This document shows, piece after piece, positions 1-8,581 of a DNA stretch of 64,000 nt. Position numbers and translations under genes: made by a program. This stretch comes from Paenibacillus flagellatus (GTDB taxonomy: Bacteria > Bacillota > Bacilli > Paenibacillales > NBRC-103111): the NCBI RefSeq assembly GCF_003217775.1, contig NZ_QJVJ01000002.1, positions 496,001 through 560,000 on the forward strand, written 5' to 3'. The first letter of the stretch is position 1. Each line of letters opens with the position of its first letter. Under the pieces are notes generated by a model that was not told the origin of the DNA, ran no database searches, and was given only the letters and a program-made list of their open reading frames with translations.

Positions 1-1065
1 GAGCAGGAGAAGAAAGCGAACGAGCAATATATCCAGCAATTGACCGCTGCCGAGCGTCTGCGTTTCGAGCAGGATCAGCGCAATGCGGAGGAACAAAAGA
101 AGCGTCAGGAAGCGAAGCAGCAGCAAAATCAAGGCAATACGCCGACGAACAACAATACGCCGACCGGCGGCGGTACGGGCGGCGATGACGGCGGCACCGG
201 CGGAGACGGCGGTTCCGGAGGAGATACGACGCCGCCGACCGGTACGCTCCGGATCAATCATCCGACCGATTCGCAGACCGAGACGACGCACGACTACGTT
301 ACGCTGTACGTTACGGGATCGTCGGATACGAGCAAAGTGACGATCGCGGACAACCAATCGTTTACGGGCGCCATCACTCGCGATTTCGTCAAGACGAGCG
401 GCTACGACTTCATGATGATCACGTACCCGCTCACCAAGGGCTACGGCGACTACACGATCTTCGTCAAGCTGCGGGATGCAGCCGGCAACGAGTCGCCGAT
501 TTATTCCTCCTCGATCAAATACAAGGAAGGCACGGTGGGCTTGCCGCAGCGTACGGTCAAGCTGACGACGAACAAGACGGCGGATGAGCTGTTGCATTTG
601 AATCACGGCGAATCGTTGGATCTGAACGTCGAATTGGATAAATTCGCCGAGAACGACCGGTTTTACGCCGCGGAAGTGCATATCGCAATCAACGAAGGGC
701 TGTTCGCGAATCCGGGAGATTATACGGATCACGGTCCCGGTTATCTATTTGACGGAAACGTAAGCGAGAGCGTGCTGGGAGAGCAATTCGACCCGGTAGC
801 CCATGAAGCGGTGCTGAAATACGTCATTACGAACTTCAAGGAATCCGGGACGGCCGTCGGTCCCGACAATGTGCCGGCGATCAGTACACCGTCGAAGCTC
901 GTGACGCTTCATCTGGACGTCCACAATACGATGGAAGGTGTAACGGAAGGCGCCATCACGATCAAGAACGTCATTTTGGTCAACAAAAACGGCGACCGGA
1001 TCGTCAACCTCAATACTAGCACGACTCCGCTTTTATACAAAGTGTATCCGGGTGAGCCAAGATGA
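1..1065 (+). CDS. Exported surface protein with Ig-like and cohesin-like domains (5' partial)
   Basis: The frame is open from base 1, so the gene begins upstream of the window. The visible part starts with a charged Glu/Lys/Gln-rich helix (residues 1-50), then a Thr/Gly/Asp-rich linker (about 51-90) typical of surface proteins. An Ig-like beta domain follows (about 92-180, ending near 'DAAGNESPIYSS'), then a C-terminal beta-sandwich (about 185-345). The last domain has the cohesin pattern: 'YAAEVHIAIN', 'LKYVITNF', 'KLVTLHLDV' and 'AITIKNVILVNKNG'. Cohesins bind dockerins. The next gene overlaps by 4 bp (ATGA) and ends in a dockerin-like EF-hand pair, so the two products may bind each other. 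No anchor is visible at the C-terminus; any signal peptide lies outside the window. The fold assignment is by pattern only. Confidence 0.7.
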   Translation, partial: EQEKKANEQYIQQLTAAERLRFEQDQRNAEEQKKRQEAKQQQNQGNTPTNNNTPTGGGTGGDDGGTGGDGGSGGDTTPPTGTLRINHPTDSQTETTHDYVTLYVTGSSDTSKVTIADNQSFTGAITRDFVKTSGYDFMMITYPLTKGYGDYTIFVKLRDAAGNESPIYSSSIKYKEGTVGLPQRTVKLTTNKTADELLHLNHGESLDLNVELDKFAENDRFYAAEVHIAINEGLFANPGDYTDHGPGYLFDGNVSESVLGEQFDPVAHEAVLKYVITNFKESGTAVGPDNVPAISTPSKLVTLHLDVHNTMEGVTEGAITIKNVILVNKNGDRIVNLNTSTTPLLYKVYPGEPR

Positions 1066-2561
1066 TGATGAACCGATGGAGAAAACAAGTAGCGGTAGTA
1101 ATGGTATGGATGCTGACCTTGGGGCTCGTCCCCGTGGTCGGCCTCTCGTTCCCGACGGCGGCTCAAGCGACGTCTTCGTGTGAAGCCGTATCCGCCAGCG
1201 TCTATATCGCCGTCTATAACACGTACTCGGGAACGACGGATTGCCATACGTCGGGCTACATTCAGCTTAGCGGCAATGCGGGCGACGAGCTGGAAGTGAC
1301 CGTGCATGTGCCTTCGTTCGATCCGGACGACGAGCCGGTCGTTACCTACATGCAGCAAGCCGACGACGAGCCTCATTTTCTCGAGATGACGTCCACGGAC
1401 GAGACGTTTGTCGTCAGCTATGACGACGGTCCGGAATTGTTCGTCGGGCTTCGAACCGCACCGGATCAGACCGTATGGGCGAAGCCGAGCGGAAAGCTGG
1501 TTTTCGATTCTTATACGGGCAGCGAGGACGCCTTCATACTGGGCGATGCGGACGAATCGGCCGAAGATTGGTACTACGACCTTTCGTTCGAATTACCCGG
1601 GAATGGCGAAAGCTATATCAAGCTGTTCGACAAGTACGGAAACGAGATCGCTAGCGGCCGGTTGAACGGCTCGGCGAGGTATACGTTTTTCCATGTACCG
1701 ATTCCGTCCGAAGGACAAATTTACGCCCAAATCTATGCGAACGAAGCCTCGAAAAAAGCGGACGCGATGCTTATCGGGTTTATACCGGCCGGACATAATG
1801 TCGTAAAAACGGTTTTTCGGAACTGGGAAATTTACAACGAATATTACGATTTGTCCCTCAATGCCGGGAGCTCCAGCGGCATCTCGCTGCTGTCCGTTCA
1901 AAAAAACAATTTGTTTGCGCTTGACGCCGCTCAATTGGACGAAATGTCGATGTCCATGAGGGAGCTTCTCGTAGACGCTACGGTATACAGCCCCGATGAG
2001 GAACCGGAGTCCCATCTGGTAACCTTGCTCTATAGCGGATACGATTTTTACGGCGAACGCGTGATGCGACTCGATCAAGACCCGATGACTTGGGAAACCG
2101 TTACGCTGCAATCCGCTTACGGTTCGGATATTCCTCCCGATCAGCTGGCGGGGGTCCGCGTCTATGTTTCGATAGAAGATCTCGGTTTGGACGGCCTGAT
2201 CTATGCTTACACCGATTCGAACGGCCGGGCAACGTTCAGCATGCCCGGGGGTCCGGAAGACGTTTACGAATTTTCGGCCGTTTCCGAGATCAACATGGAC
2301 GGCTACAAGCCGCGGCTCATTCAAGTCGGTCCGAGCCGGTACGACAACGACCGGCGGGTGCTGGACGTTCGGCATTTGAAAAAACCGGAATACCCGGACG
2401 CCGATCCCGATTTCAATTTGACGGATCTCGTCTGGTACGCCCAGCATATGTACTCCCCCGAGTACCATTACGACGCTTCCCAAAACGGCGTCATCGATCG
2501 GGACGACCTTCTCGTCTATATGCGCGCGCTTGCTCCGATTCCGTTTCCGCTGTCTTATTAA
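1062..2561 (+). CDS. Secreted protein with C-terminal dockerin-like module
   Basis: 499 residues. A signal peptide is clear: basic start 'MMMNRWRK', a hydrophobic stretch and an AxA-type site near 'AAQATS' (residue 37). The body (about 40-440) is acidic, beta-rich and not a family I recognise; residues about 355-420 look like an Ig/CNA-B-type fold ('ADGLIYAYTDSNGRATF'-like, read as 'AYTDSNGRATFSMPGG'). The last 60 residues resemble a type I dockerin: a degenerate first loop 'DADPDFNLTDL' and a second loop 'DASQNGVIDRDDL' with the Asp-x-Ser-x-Asn-Gly-x-Ile-Asp-x-x-Asp calcium pattern. It is translationally coupled to the upstream cohesin-like gene through an ATGA overlap. Binding between the two is inference. 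Confidence 0.72.
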   Translation: MMMNRWRKQVAVVMVWMLTLGLVPVVGLSFPTAAQATSSCEAVSASVYIAVYNTYSGTTDCHTSGYIQLSGNAGDELEVTVHVPSFDPDDEPVVTYMQQADDEPHFLEMTSTDETFVVSYDDGPELFVGLRTAPDQTVWAKPSGKLVFDSYTGSEDAFILGDADESAEDWYYDLSFELPGNGESYIKLFDKYGNEIASGRLNGSARYTFFHVPIPSEGQIYAQIYANEASKKADAMLIGFIPAGHNVVKTVFRNWEIYNEYYDLSLNAGSSSGISLLSVQKNNLFALDAAQLDEMSMSMRELLVDATVYSPDEEPESHLVTLLYSGYDFYGERVMRLDQDPMTWETVTLQSAYGSDIPPDQLAGVRVYVSIEDLGLDGLIYAYTDSNGRATFSMPGGPEDVYEFSAVSEINMDGYKPRLIQVGPSRYDNDRRVLDVRHLKKPEYPDADPDFNLTDLVWYAQHMYSPEYHYDASQNGVIDRDDLLVYMRALAPIPFPLSY

Positions 2562-2609
2562 TCCGGTACGGCCGATCGAACCACGATTATCGATATGAAG
2601 GAGATACCG

Positions 2610-4220
2610 ATGAAAATAACATTCAAGCTCATGACCGCACCGCTTCTGGCCGCGTCGCTGCTGCTCGGCGGGACGTCGGCGTTCGGCGCCGGAATCGATC
2701 AAGCCGTCGTCGGCGGCGACGGGCAACGATTGGCGCAAGTGTCGACGGTCGCCGGCAAGGGCGATCTCGGCGAGTCGAACGGCAAGGCCTCGGACGCGAC
2801 GTTCCGTGCGCCGTGGAGCTTGCTCGCGCTGGACGACGGCTCGGTGCTTGTCGCCGATGCGCGCAGCCACCTGCTCCGCAAGCTGTCGGGTGCCGACGTA
2901 TCGGCGTTCGCCGGCATTACGATCGAGAAGGACGCGTACAACTACCCGATCGGCGGCTTCATGGACGGGAAGGCGGCATCGGCCGTCTTCCAGGAGCCGA
3001 AAGGGCTCGGCGCCGACGCGGCGGGCAACGTATACGTGGCGGATTCCAAAAACCATGCGATCCGCAAAATCGACAAATCCGGCAGCGTCACGACGTTGGC
3101 CGGCAGCGGGGTGATCGGCAGCAAGGACGGCAAAGGGAAGGACGCCTCGTTCCAGCTGCCGCAAGACGTCGCGGTGACGGCCGACGGCACCGTTTACGTC
3201 GCCGATTCGCTGAACCACGCGATTCGCCGAATCGCTCCGGACGGAACGGTGACGACGCTGAACGCGCTCTCCACTCGTGCGGTGGAAGTCGTCAAAGGCC
3301 AAGTCGTGCCGGCCGGCGATTTCGCGGACGGCGCCCTCCAGACGGCCAAATTCAACGAGCCGACGGGCATCGCCCTTGACGCGAAAGGCAATCTGTACGT
3401 CAGCGATTCGGGCAACCAGCTCATCCGCTACATTGACCTCTCCGCGGGAACGGTCACAACGGTAGCGGGCGATCCGAGCGTCAAGCTAGGCAAGACGGAG
3501 CTGTACGTAGCCGGCGACTTCGCGGACGGCGATGCCGCGCAAGCGAAATTCAACTTCCCGAAAGGACTGACGGTGACGTCCGACGGCGGCGTCCTGATCG
3601 CCGACAGCTTGAACCATTCGATCCGCTACTTGAAGGACGGGACGGTTGTAACCGTCGCCGGGGAGAAGGATCAATACGAAGGCAACGCCGACGGCACGGA
3701 GCGTAACGCCCGGCTGCAGCATCCCGCCGACGTGGCGGTGCTGCCGGACGGCAGCTTGCTCGTCGCCGACGCGTACAACAACCGGATCCGTCAAATCACG
3801 TTCTACGAGCTGCCGGCCGGCATGACGGCCGACGGGACGATCAAGGTCGTCTACGGGAACCGGCCAATCGACTTCGACGCGCTGCCGGAATTGAGCAACG
3901 GCCGGACGATGGTGCCGGTCCGCGTCATCGCCGAAGCGCTCGGCTTCGAGGTGACGTTCGATGAGAACGCACAGACGGGCGAGCGTCAAGTCAATCTCGG
4001 CAAAGCCGGAACGACGGTCGGGCTCACGATCGGCAAGGCGGAAGTGCGCAAGACCGTCCAAGCTGCGCCCGAATCGACGAAGTCGATCGACGTCGCGCCG
4101 TACATCAAAGACGACCGCACGTACGTGCCGGTCCGGTTTTTCGCGGAGGAGCTCGGTCTCGACGTCCAGTGGGACAACGCAACGAGCACTGTCATTCTGC
4201 GCGACAAGCTTACTCGATAA
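2610..4220 (+). CDS. NHL-repeat beta-propeller protein with stalk (copper amine oxidase N-terminal-like) domain
   Basis: About 536 residues. I chose ATG 2610 because AAGGAG at 2598-2603 sits 6 nt upstream; an in-frame ATG at 2595 overlaps that site. A signal peptide (about 1-31, ending near 'SAFGAG') is followed by five or six NHL-type repeats (about 45-395) with recurring 'VYVADSKNHAIRKI'-like strands, e.g. 'VADSLNHAIRRI' and 'VSDSGNQLIRYI'. The C-terminal 140 residues carry the paired stalk motifs 'RTMVPVRVIAEALG' and 'RTYVPVRFFAEELG', found on many exported Paenibacillus proteins. Role: probably an extracellular binding or scaffold protein; substrate unknown. It is 48 bp downstream of the dockerin-like gene and likely in the same unit. 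Confidence 0.85.
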   Translation: MKITFKLMTAPLLAASLLLGGTSAFGAGIDQAVVGGDGQRLAQVSTVAGKGDLGESNGKASDATFRAPWSLLALDDGSVLVADARSHLLRKLSGADVSAFAGITIEKDAYNYPIGGFMDGKAASAVFQEPKGLGADAAGNVYVADSKNHAIRKIDKSGSVTTLAGSGVIGSKDGKGKDASFQLPQDVAVTADGTVYVADSLNHAIRRIAPDGTVTTLNALSTRAVEVVKGQVVPAGDFADGALQTAKFNEPTGIALDAKGNLYVSDSGNQLIRYIDLSAGTVTTVAGDPSVKLGKTELYVAGDFADGDAAQAKFNFPKGLTVTSDGGVLIADSLNHSIRYLKDGTVVTVAGEKDQYEGNADGTERNARLQHPADVAVLPDGSLLVADAYNNRIRQITFYELPAGMTADGTIKVVYGNRPIDFDALPELSNGRTMVPVRVIAEALGFEVTFDENAQTGERQVNLGKAGTTVGLTIGKAEVRKTVQAAPESTKSIDVAPYIKDDRTYVPVRFFAEELGLDVQWDNATSTVILRDKLTR

Positions 4221-4236
4221 AATAGCGTCACATCCG

Positions 4237-4265
4237 AAGCCGGTCCGATGGACCGGCTTTTTTCA
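4237..4265 (+). terminator. Rho-independent terminator
   Basis: AAGCCGGTCC and GGACCGGCTT form a 10-bp stem with a 3-nt loop, followed by a T run. It lies 16 bp after the NHL gene and ends the surface-protein unit. Confidence 0.9.
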
Positions 4266-4748
4266 GGTTCGCTTGCCAAAGAATGAATGCAATTGGCGTG
4301 GAGCGAGGCTTCACGACCCAGGCAGCCCGGTTTCGCTCAATCGGCATACGTCAGGGAGTACCACGCAAGCGTCGCGGGTACACCGGCTGCTGCCTCGAAG
4401 GTGCAGCGCAATCGTTTCCGAGGCAATTCACGAGCTTTTCGGGGCCGCTCCCGAGCGGATCGGACGATTATGCTGGATTCCATCCAACAGAATCGCTACG
4501 TATAGCCCCAACATCGTGTTCTATTGGAAAGCTTCCTACGGATTCGGAGGAAACGGGTTGCACGATTCCGATTGGGGCGATTCGCGAATGACGTTTTTCG
4601 TCACATTTTGCGCCCGCTTAGTCGGTATGGACCATTTTTCCATCCTCCCTTCAAAAGGAGCAGCTCCCGGCCGATAAACAAGATAGGAAAAAGCCGGACG
4701 CTCCCGATCTCCGGCTTACGGCACGCTGCGGGGGCAAGGGGGGACGGC
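4266..4748. other. Intergenic region, no convincing gene
   Basis: About 480 bp ahead of the L,D-transpeptidase. Short open frames exist, but none has a ribosome site or recognisable sequence. I looked for c-di-AMP and c-di-GMP riboswitch motifs, which often precede cell-wall genes, and saw none. A hairpin AAGCCGGA/TCCGGCTT at 4691-4717 has its T run on the minus-strand side (positions 4686-4690), so it looks like a terminator for minus-strand transcription. Confidence 0.5.
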
Positions 4749-6206
4749 ATGGACTCGCATTCCGACGATCCGGGATATTTGAAAAATTATATCAAGGAGC
4801 ATCCGAACAACAAGATGGCGTGGTACTTGCTCGGACGGCAGTACGCGGCGAAGGGGGAGACCGGCAAGGCGAATTATTGCTTCGCCCAGGCGGGGGAAGT
4901 GTACCGGGCGTTCGAGGAAGGGACCGTGTTCGCCCCTTCCGACGATTCGAAGGAAGAACCGGAAACGGCCGAGAGCTTGTCCGAAGCGTCGGCGGCACGG
5001 AAGGCGGGCCGATGGAAAACGGCCGTCATCGTCCTTCTGCTGCTGCTCGGCGGCCATATTCCGTTCCAGTCGGAACGGATCGATCGGCCGGAGGCCGGTG
5101 CGCTTGCCGCGGAGCTCGCGGCGATGGCGGAAGCCGCCGGTGCGGCGAACGCGTCGGGCGAAGGGGCGGCCGGTAGTTCCGCCGACCGGTTCGACGTCGT
5201 CTATACGGTGCCGGGCGCCGGCGGCGCAAACCGGACGAGCCAAATCGGCGGGCTGCTGGAGCGGCTGCAGGAGCGTACGGCGGCGCAGCCGGACGCGCTG
5301 CTGCTGACCGAGCCTCGCTGGAGCGGCGACGGACGCTGGCTGCTGTGGCCGGCGCAAGCGAAGCCGATCGCCACGGCCGAACGGTCGGAGCATTCGTCCG
5401 GCTCGAAGCTGACGTATTACGACGCCGCGACGTGCAAATGCGAGCCGGCGGACGGGACCGGCGTAGCGGCCCGCTACGCGGAATGGCAGTCCGCGCAGCT
5501 CGAGCGGCTGATCGTCCGCTCCTCGGCCGCCGCCTACGAGACGCTGAACGGCAAGCCGCCGGAGTCGATCGAGCGGATGGCGGCCGGTTATCCGGACAAC
5601 GTATTGTCGGGGTATACGCCCGCCATGAAGCGCTATTTCGCGCAGTGGCTCGCCGAAAGGCAAACCGCCTCCACTCCCGGCGCGGCGTCCGAGCCGCAGC
5701 CGCAGACGGCCGAAACGCCGCAAACGAACGGAGCGCTGCTTGCATCGGCCGACGCACTGAAGGAGCCGATCCGCATCCTGATCGACAAGTCGACCCACCG
5801 TCTCGCGGTCGTAAGCGGCAACGTTCTGCTGCGCAGCTATCCGGTCGGACTCGGCGGGGAGCGGACGCCGGAAGGGGAGTTTACGATTACCGAGAAGGTG
5901 CGCAATCCGAACGGACGGGACAACGGCACGTTCGGCAGCCGGGGGATGACGCTGTCCGATACGCTGTACGCCATTCACGGCACGAACCAGCCGTCCAGCA
6001 TCGGCAAGGACAAGTCGCTCGGCTGCATCCGGATGCTCAAGCCGGACGTCGAGGAGCTGTTCGACCTGGTACCGAAGGGGACGAAGGTCGTCATCGGCGC
6101 AAGCCTGCCGATCCCGTCCGACGAGTACCGGAGCGAAGCGGTCATCCGGCTGCCGGCCGCGGCGGACGAGACGAATCCGAACAAAACGTACAAATGGCTC
6201 GATTGA
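4749..6206 (+). CDS. Membrane-anchored L,D-transpeptidase (YkuD) with TPR-like N-terminus
   Basis: About 485 residues from ATG 4749; the frame is open further upstream but that part has no coding character, and only weak G-rich sequence precedes the start. Residues 1-60 look like a TPR pair ('NNKMAWYLLGRQYAAKGE'). A single membrane segment follows ('AVIVLLLLLGGHIPF', about 92-107), then a long variable extracellular region. The YkuD catalytic domain lies at about 338-458, with 'RTPEGEFTITEK', the conserved His in 'YAIHGTNQPSSIG' and the nucleophile Cys in 'SLGCIRML'. These enzymes make or exchange 3-3 peptidoglycan cross-links using a catalytic Cys. The N-terminal TPR would be cytoplasmic, an uncommon arrangement that may link the enzyme to an internal partner. 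Confidence 0.88.
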   Translation: MDSHSDDPGYLKNYIKEHPNNKMAWYLLGRQYAAKGETGKANYCFAQAGEVYRAFEEGTVFAPSDDSKEEPETAESLSEASAARKAGRWKTAVIVLLLLLGGHIPFQSERIDRPEAGALAAELAAMAEAAGAANASGEGAAGSSADRFDVVYTVPGAGGANRTSQIGGLLERLQERTAAQPDALLLTEPRWSGDGRWLLWPAQAKPIATAERSEHSSGSKLTYYDAATCKCEPADGTGVAARYAEWQSAQLERLIVRSSAAAYETLNGKPPESIERMAAGYPDNVLSGYTPAMKRYFAQWLAERQTASTPGAASEPQPQTAETPQTNGALLASADALKEPIRILIDKSTHRLAVVSGNVLLRSYPVGLGGERTPEGEFTITEKVRNPNGRDNGTFGSRGMTLSDTLYAIHGTNQPSSIGKDKSLGCIRMLKPDVEELFDLVPKGTKVVIGASLPIPSDEYRSEAVIRLPAAADETNPNKTYKWLD

Positions 6207-6262
6207 CGCAAGCGCGAAAGCGGTGATGCCGAGCTTCTGCAATCGAGCAGCCTCAATAGACA

Positions 6263-6310
6263 GGGCGCCCGGATCGGCTAGCAACAGCCGACAGCAGGGC
6301 GCCCTTTCTT
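6263..6310 (+). terminator. Terminator between convergent genes
   Basis: GGGCGCCC at 6263-6270 and again at 6297-6304 bracket an inner hairpin (CGGCT/AGCCG), with TTTCTT after it on the plus strand. It fits the end of the L,D-transpeptidase transcript. Confidence 0.65.
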
Positions 6311-6324
6311 CTCCGAAGCTTCAT

Positions 6325-8553
6325 CTAAACGGACAGCTGCGCGTATTCGTCCGGCTTGATCCCTTCGTACCGGACGAAGGCGCGCCGGAACGAGTAAGCG
6401 TTCTCGTATCCGACCAATCGCGCGACTCGCGACACTTCCCCTTTGCTCTCCCGGAGCAGCTCCTTGGCACGTTCCATCCGAAGCCGGCACAAGTAATCGT
6501 AGAAATTGATCCCCGTCACTTCCTTGAACGTCTTGGACACGTTCGATACGGACATGCGGAACTGCTCGGCCAGCTTCTTGAGCGACATGTCGGCGCTCGT
6601 GTAATGCCGGTTGACGTACTGCAGCAGCTCGCCGCCGAGCTCCATCGCCGTGGACGTATTGGCGTAGCGGATCCGTTCGCAGATCAGCGTCCCGACCTCG
6701 TACACGTATCCCCACATCGCTTCGACGTCCCGCTCCCGGTATTTGCCGGCGAACTGTCTCGCATACAGCTCCGCATCGATGTTCAGCTCGTTCAGCACGC
6801 GCAGCGTCGTCTCCATCAGCGTGGCGATCAGCTTGACGACGCTCGCTTCGGACAGCTGACGCTTTTCGTTCTCCGCCCTTACTTCGTCCACGATTTGCAC
6901 CCACGTGTCGAGATTGCCGATCTTCAAGTTGTTGATCAGCTGCACCTCCCAGCCGGTCGGGTAATAATAATCGACGGCGGCGGGAGTCGGCTCTTGCCCG
7001 TCTTGCACTTGTCCTTTCGCGAACTGCTTGTAGTGCAGCTTCTCCGCGGCCGCGTAATACGATTTGCTGATGCCGAGCAGTCCCCGCTCGATCGTGCCCC
7101 ATACGATGTCGGGCCGAACGCCGCTCGCCTGCCGGATATGCTCCGTCATATGTTCGGCGACGGTCCGGATCGTTTCCTCTCCGTCGAACGGCTGGCGGGA
7201 CGAGAGGAGAAGCGCCTTCTCCGCGTTCGTCACCTCGAACAGCTGGTAGTCGAGGCGGTGTCGGCTCGTCGCGTGCTCCGCGGCCATGAACGCGACCACC
7301 TCGATCGCTCGAAGGCGGTCCGCATCGGAGCAATCGCAGACGGCTTGAAAATCGAGGAGCATCGTGCAGTAATGCATCCCGTCCGTATACCGAAGCCCGA
7401 GCTCCTTTAGCCGGTCGGCCTGCCGTTCGTCGTGGAAATACCCTCTCAACAGCCGCAGCAGCATGCTCGAGCGCGCCGCGCTTTTGTAGTCGTCCAACGC
7501 GTGCCGAAGCGACTCGTTCTCGCTCAGGAGGCGGTCGATCGACGACTCGATCAGACGGATTTCCGAGAGGGAGCCGTCCGATTTCGCGCTCGCGTCAACC
7601 TTCGCCGCATGAGCGAGCTTGTGGAGCAGGACGCCGAGCGGCCGGTACGTAATCCTTGCGAACGCGTAGGCGGATAGCGTGCCGACGACGACGGACGCGA
7701 TCGCGGCGAGCAGCGAAGCGTACATGCCGGATAGGACGATCAGCCGCTCGTTCGGATACGAGACGACGTACGCCCATTCGCTCACCTGCGAAGGGAGAGT
7801 GAACGTATCGGCTTTGCCGCTCGCTCCCGGCAAAGCCGAGTCGTACGAGACGACGGGCGCTCCCCCTTCCGTCACCGAGACGGCGGACGGCCCCGAACCG
7901 CCGACATATTGGCGGATAAAGGAAGTCATGTACGAGCTGTCGATGAACAGGAGCAGGACGGCGCGCGGATTGTTCACCACCTCCAAGCTTTGCAGGACGG
8001 GAACGACGTTCCGCTCTTCGCCCCACAGCCGGATCGACGTCTGCGGCAGCAGCTTGAAGATTTGATAATTCGCGGCGGCGCCGTCCAGCGATCGTCTCGT
8101 CCCCCGATCGAGCGCGGCCACGGACGAGAAGAAATAGCCGGCATCGTATACGCCCCATGGGGAGACGACCTTTTCTTTGGAGGGGTAGTAGACCGCTCCG
8201 AACGAGAGGATGCCCGAGCCGGCGGCGGCGTTCTGCAAATCTTTGCGGATATCGAGCAGCTTCAGCAGGTCGAATTCGGCGTCATAGACGTTGGCGTCGA
8301 GCATCAGCTTCTTCACCCACGCCTCGTCGCCGAACACCTCTCCGAGCCGTTTCAGCTCCTTCAGCTTGTTGTCCGCGCCTTCCGCAATTTTTCTCGCGTC
8401 CTCCTCGTGTCTTTGGCGCATGACGTTTTGCGCTTCCGCGACGGTTTTGACCGTATTGCTTGCGCTAAAAATAAGGATCGGAATGATCAGGATGGCGGTA
8501 TAGGACCAAAACGTTTTACGGAACAAGCCGCCGCCGAAACGGGTTGCCAGCAC
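6325..8553 (-). CDS. Membrane-anchored AraC-family regulator with extracellular sensor domain
   Basis: About 742 residues. GTG 8553 is preferred over GTG 8562 because AAGGAGG lies about 8 nt from the former and touches the latter. Two membrane helices ('SYTAILIIPILIFSAS', about 14-30, and 'LAAIASVVVGTLSAYAF', about 285-305) flank a Cache-like extracellular sensor. A long cytoplasmic part ends in an AraC double helix-turn-helix (about 645-742) with 'LKKLAEQFRMSVSNVSKTF' and 'VARLVGYENAYSFRRAF'. Such proteins are common in Paenibacillus beside LplABC-type importers and are thought to activate them on sensing a carbohydrate. It is last in the minus-strand operon, 28 bp after the binding-protein gene. 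Ligand unknown. Confidence 0.9.
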   Translation of the reverse strand: MLATRFGGGLFRKTFWSYTAILIIPILIFSASNTVKTVAEAQNVMRQRHEEDARKIAEGADNKLKELKRLGEVFGDEAWVKKLMLDANVYDAEFDLLKLLDIRKDLQNAAAGSGILSFGAVYYPSKEKVVSPWGVYDAGYFFSSVAALDRGTRRSLDGAAANYQIFKLLPQTSIRLWGEERNVVPVLQSLEVVNNPRAVLLLFIDSSYMTSFIRQYVGGSGPSAVSVTEGGAPVVSYDSALPGASGKADTFTLPSQVSEWAYVVSYPNERLIVLSGMYASLLAAIASVVVGTLSAYAFARITYRPLGVLLHKLAHAAKVDASAKSDGSLSEIRLIESSIDRLLSENESLRHALDDYKSAARSSMLLRLLRGYFHDERQADRLKELGLRYTDGMHYCTMLLDFQAVCDCSDADRLRAIEVVAFMAAEHATSRHRLDYQLFEVTNAEKALLLSSRQPFDGEETIRTVAEHMTEHIRQASGVRPDIVWGTIERGLLGISKSYYAAAEKLHYKQFAKGQVQDGQEPTPAAVDYYYPTGWEVQLINNLKIGNLDTWVQIVDEVRAENEKRQLSEASVVKLIATLMETTLRVLNELNIDAELYARQFAGKYRERDVEAMWGYVYEVGTLICERIRYANTSTAMELGGELLQYVNRHYTSADMSLKKLAEQFRMSVSNVSKTFKEVTGINFYDYLCRLRMERAKELLRESKGEVSRVARLVGYENAYSFRRAFVRYEGIKPDEYAQLSV

Positions 8554-8581
8554 GGGACGCACCTCCTTCGCTCGCCGATGG

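Noticed and set aside
4266-4748. c-di-AMP or c-di-GMP riboswitch upstream of the L,D-transpeptidase
   Set aside because: None of the conserved core motifs could be found by eye.
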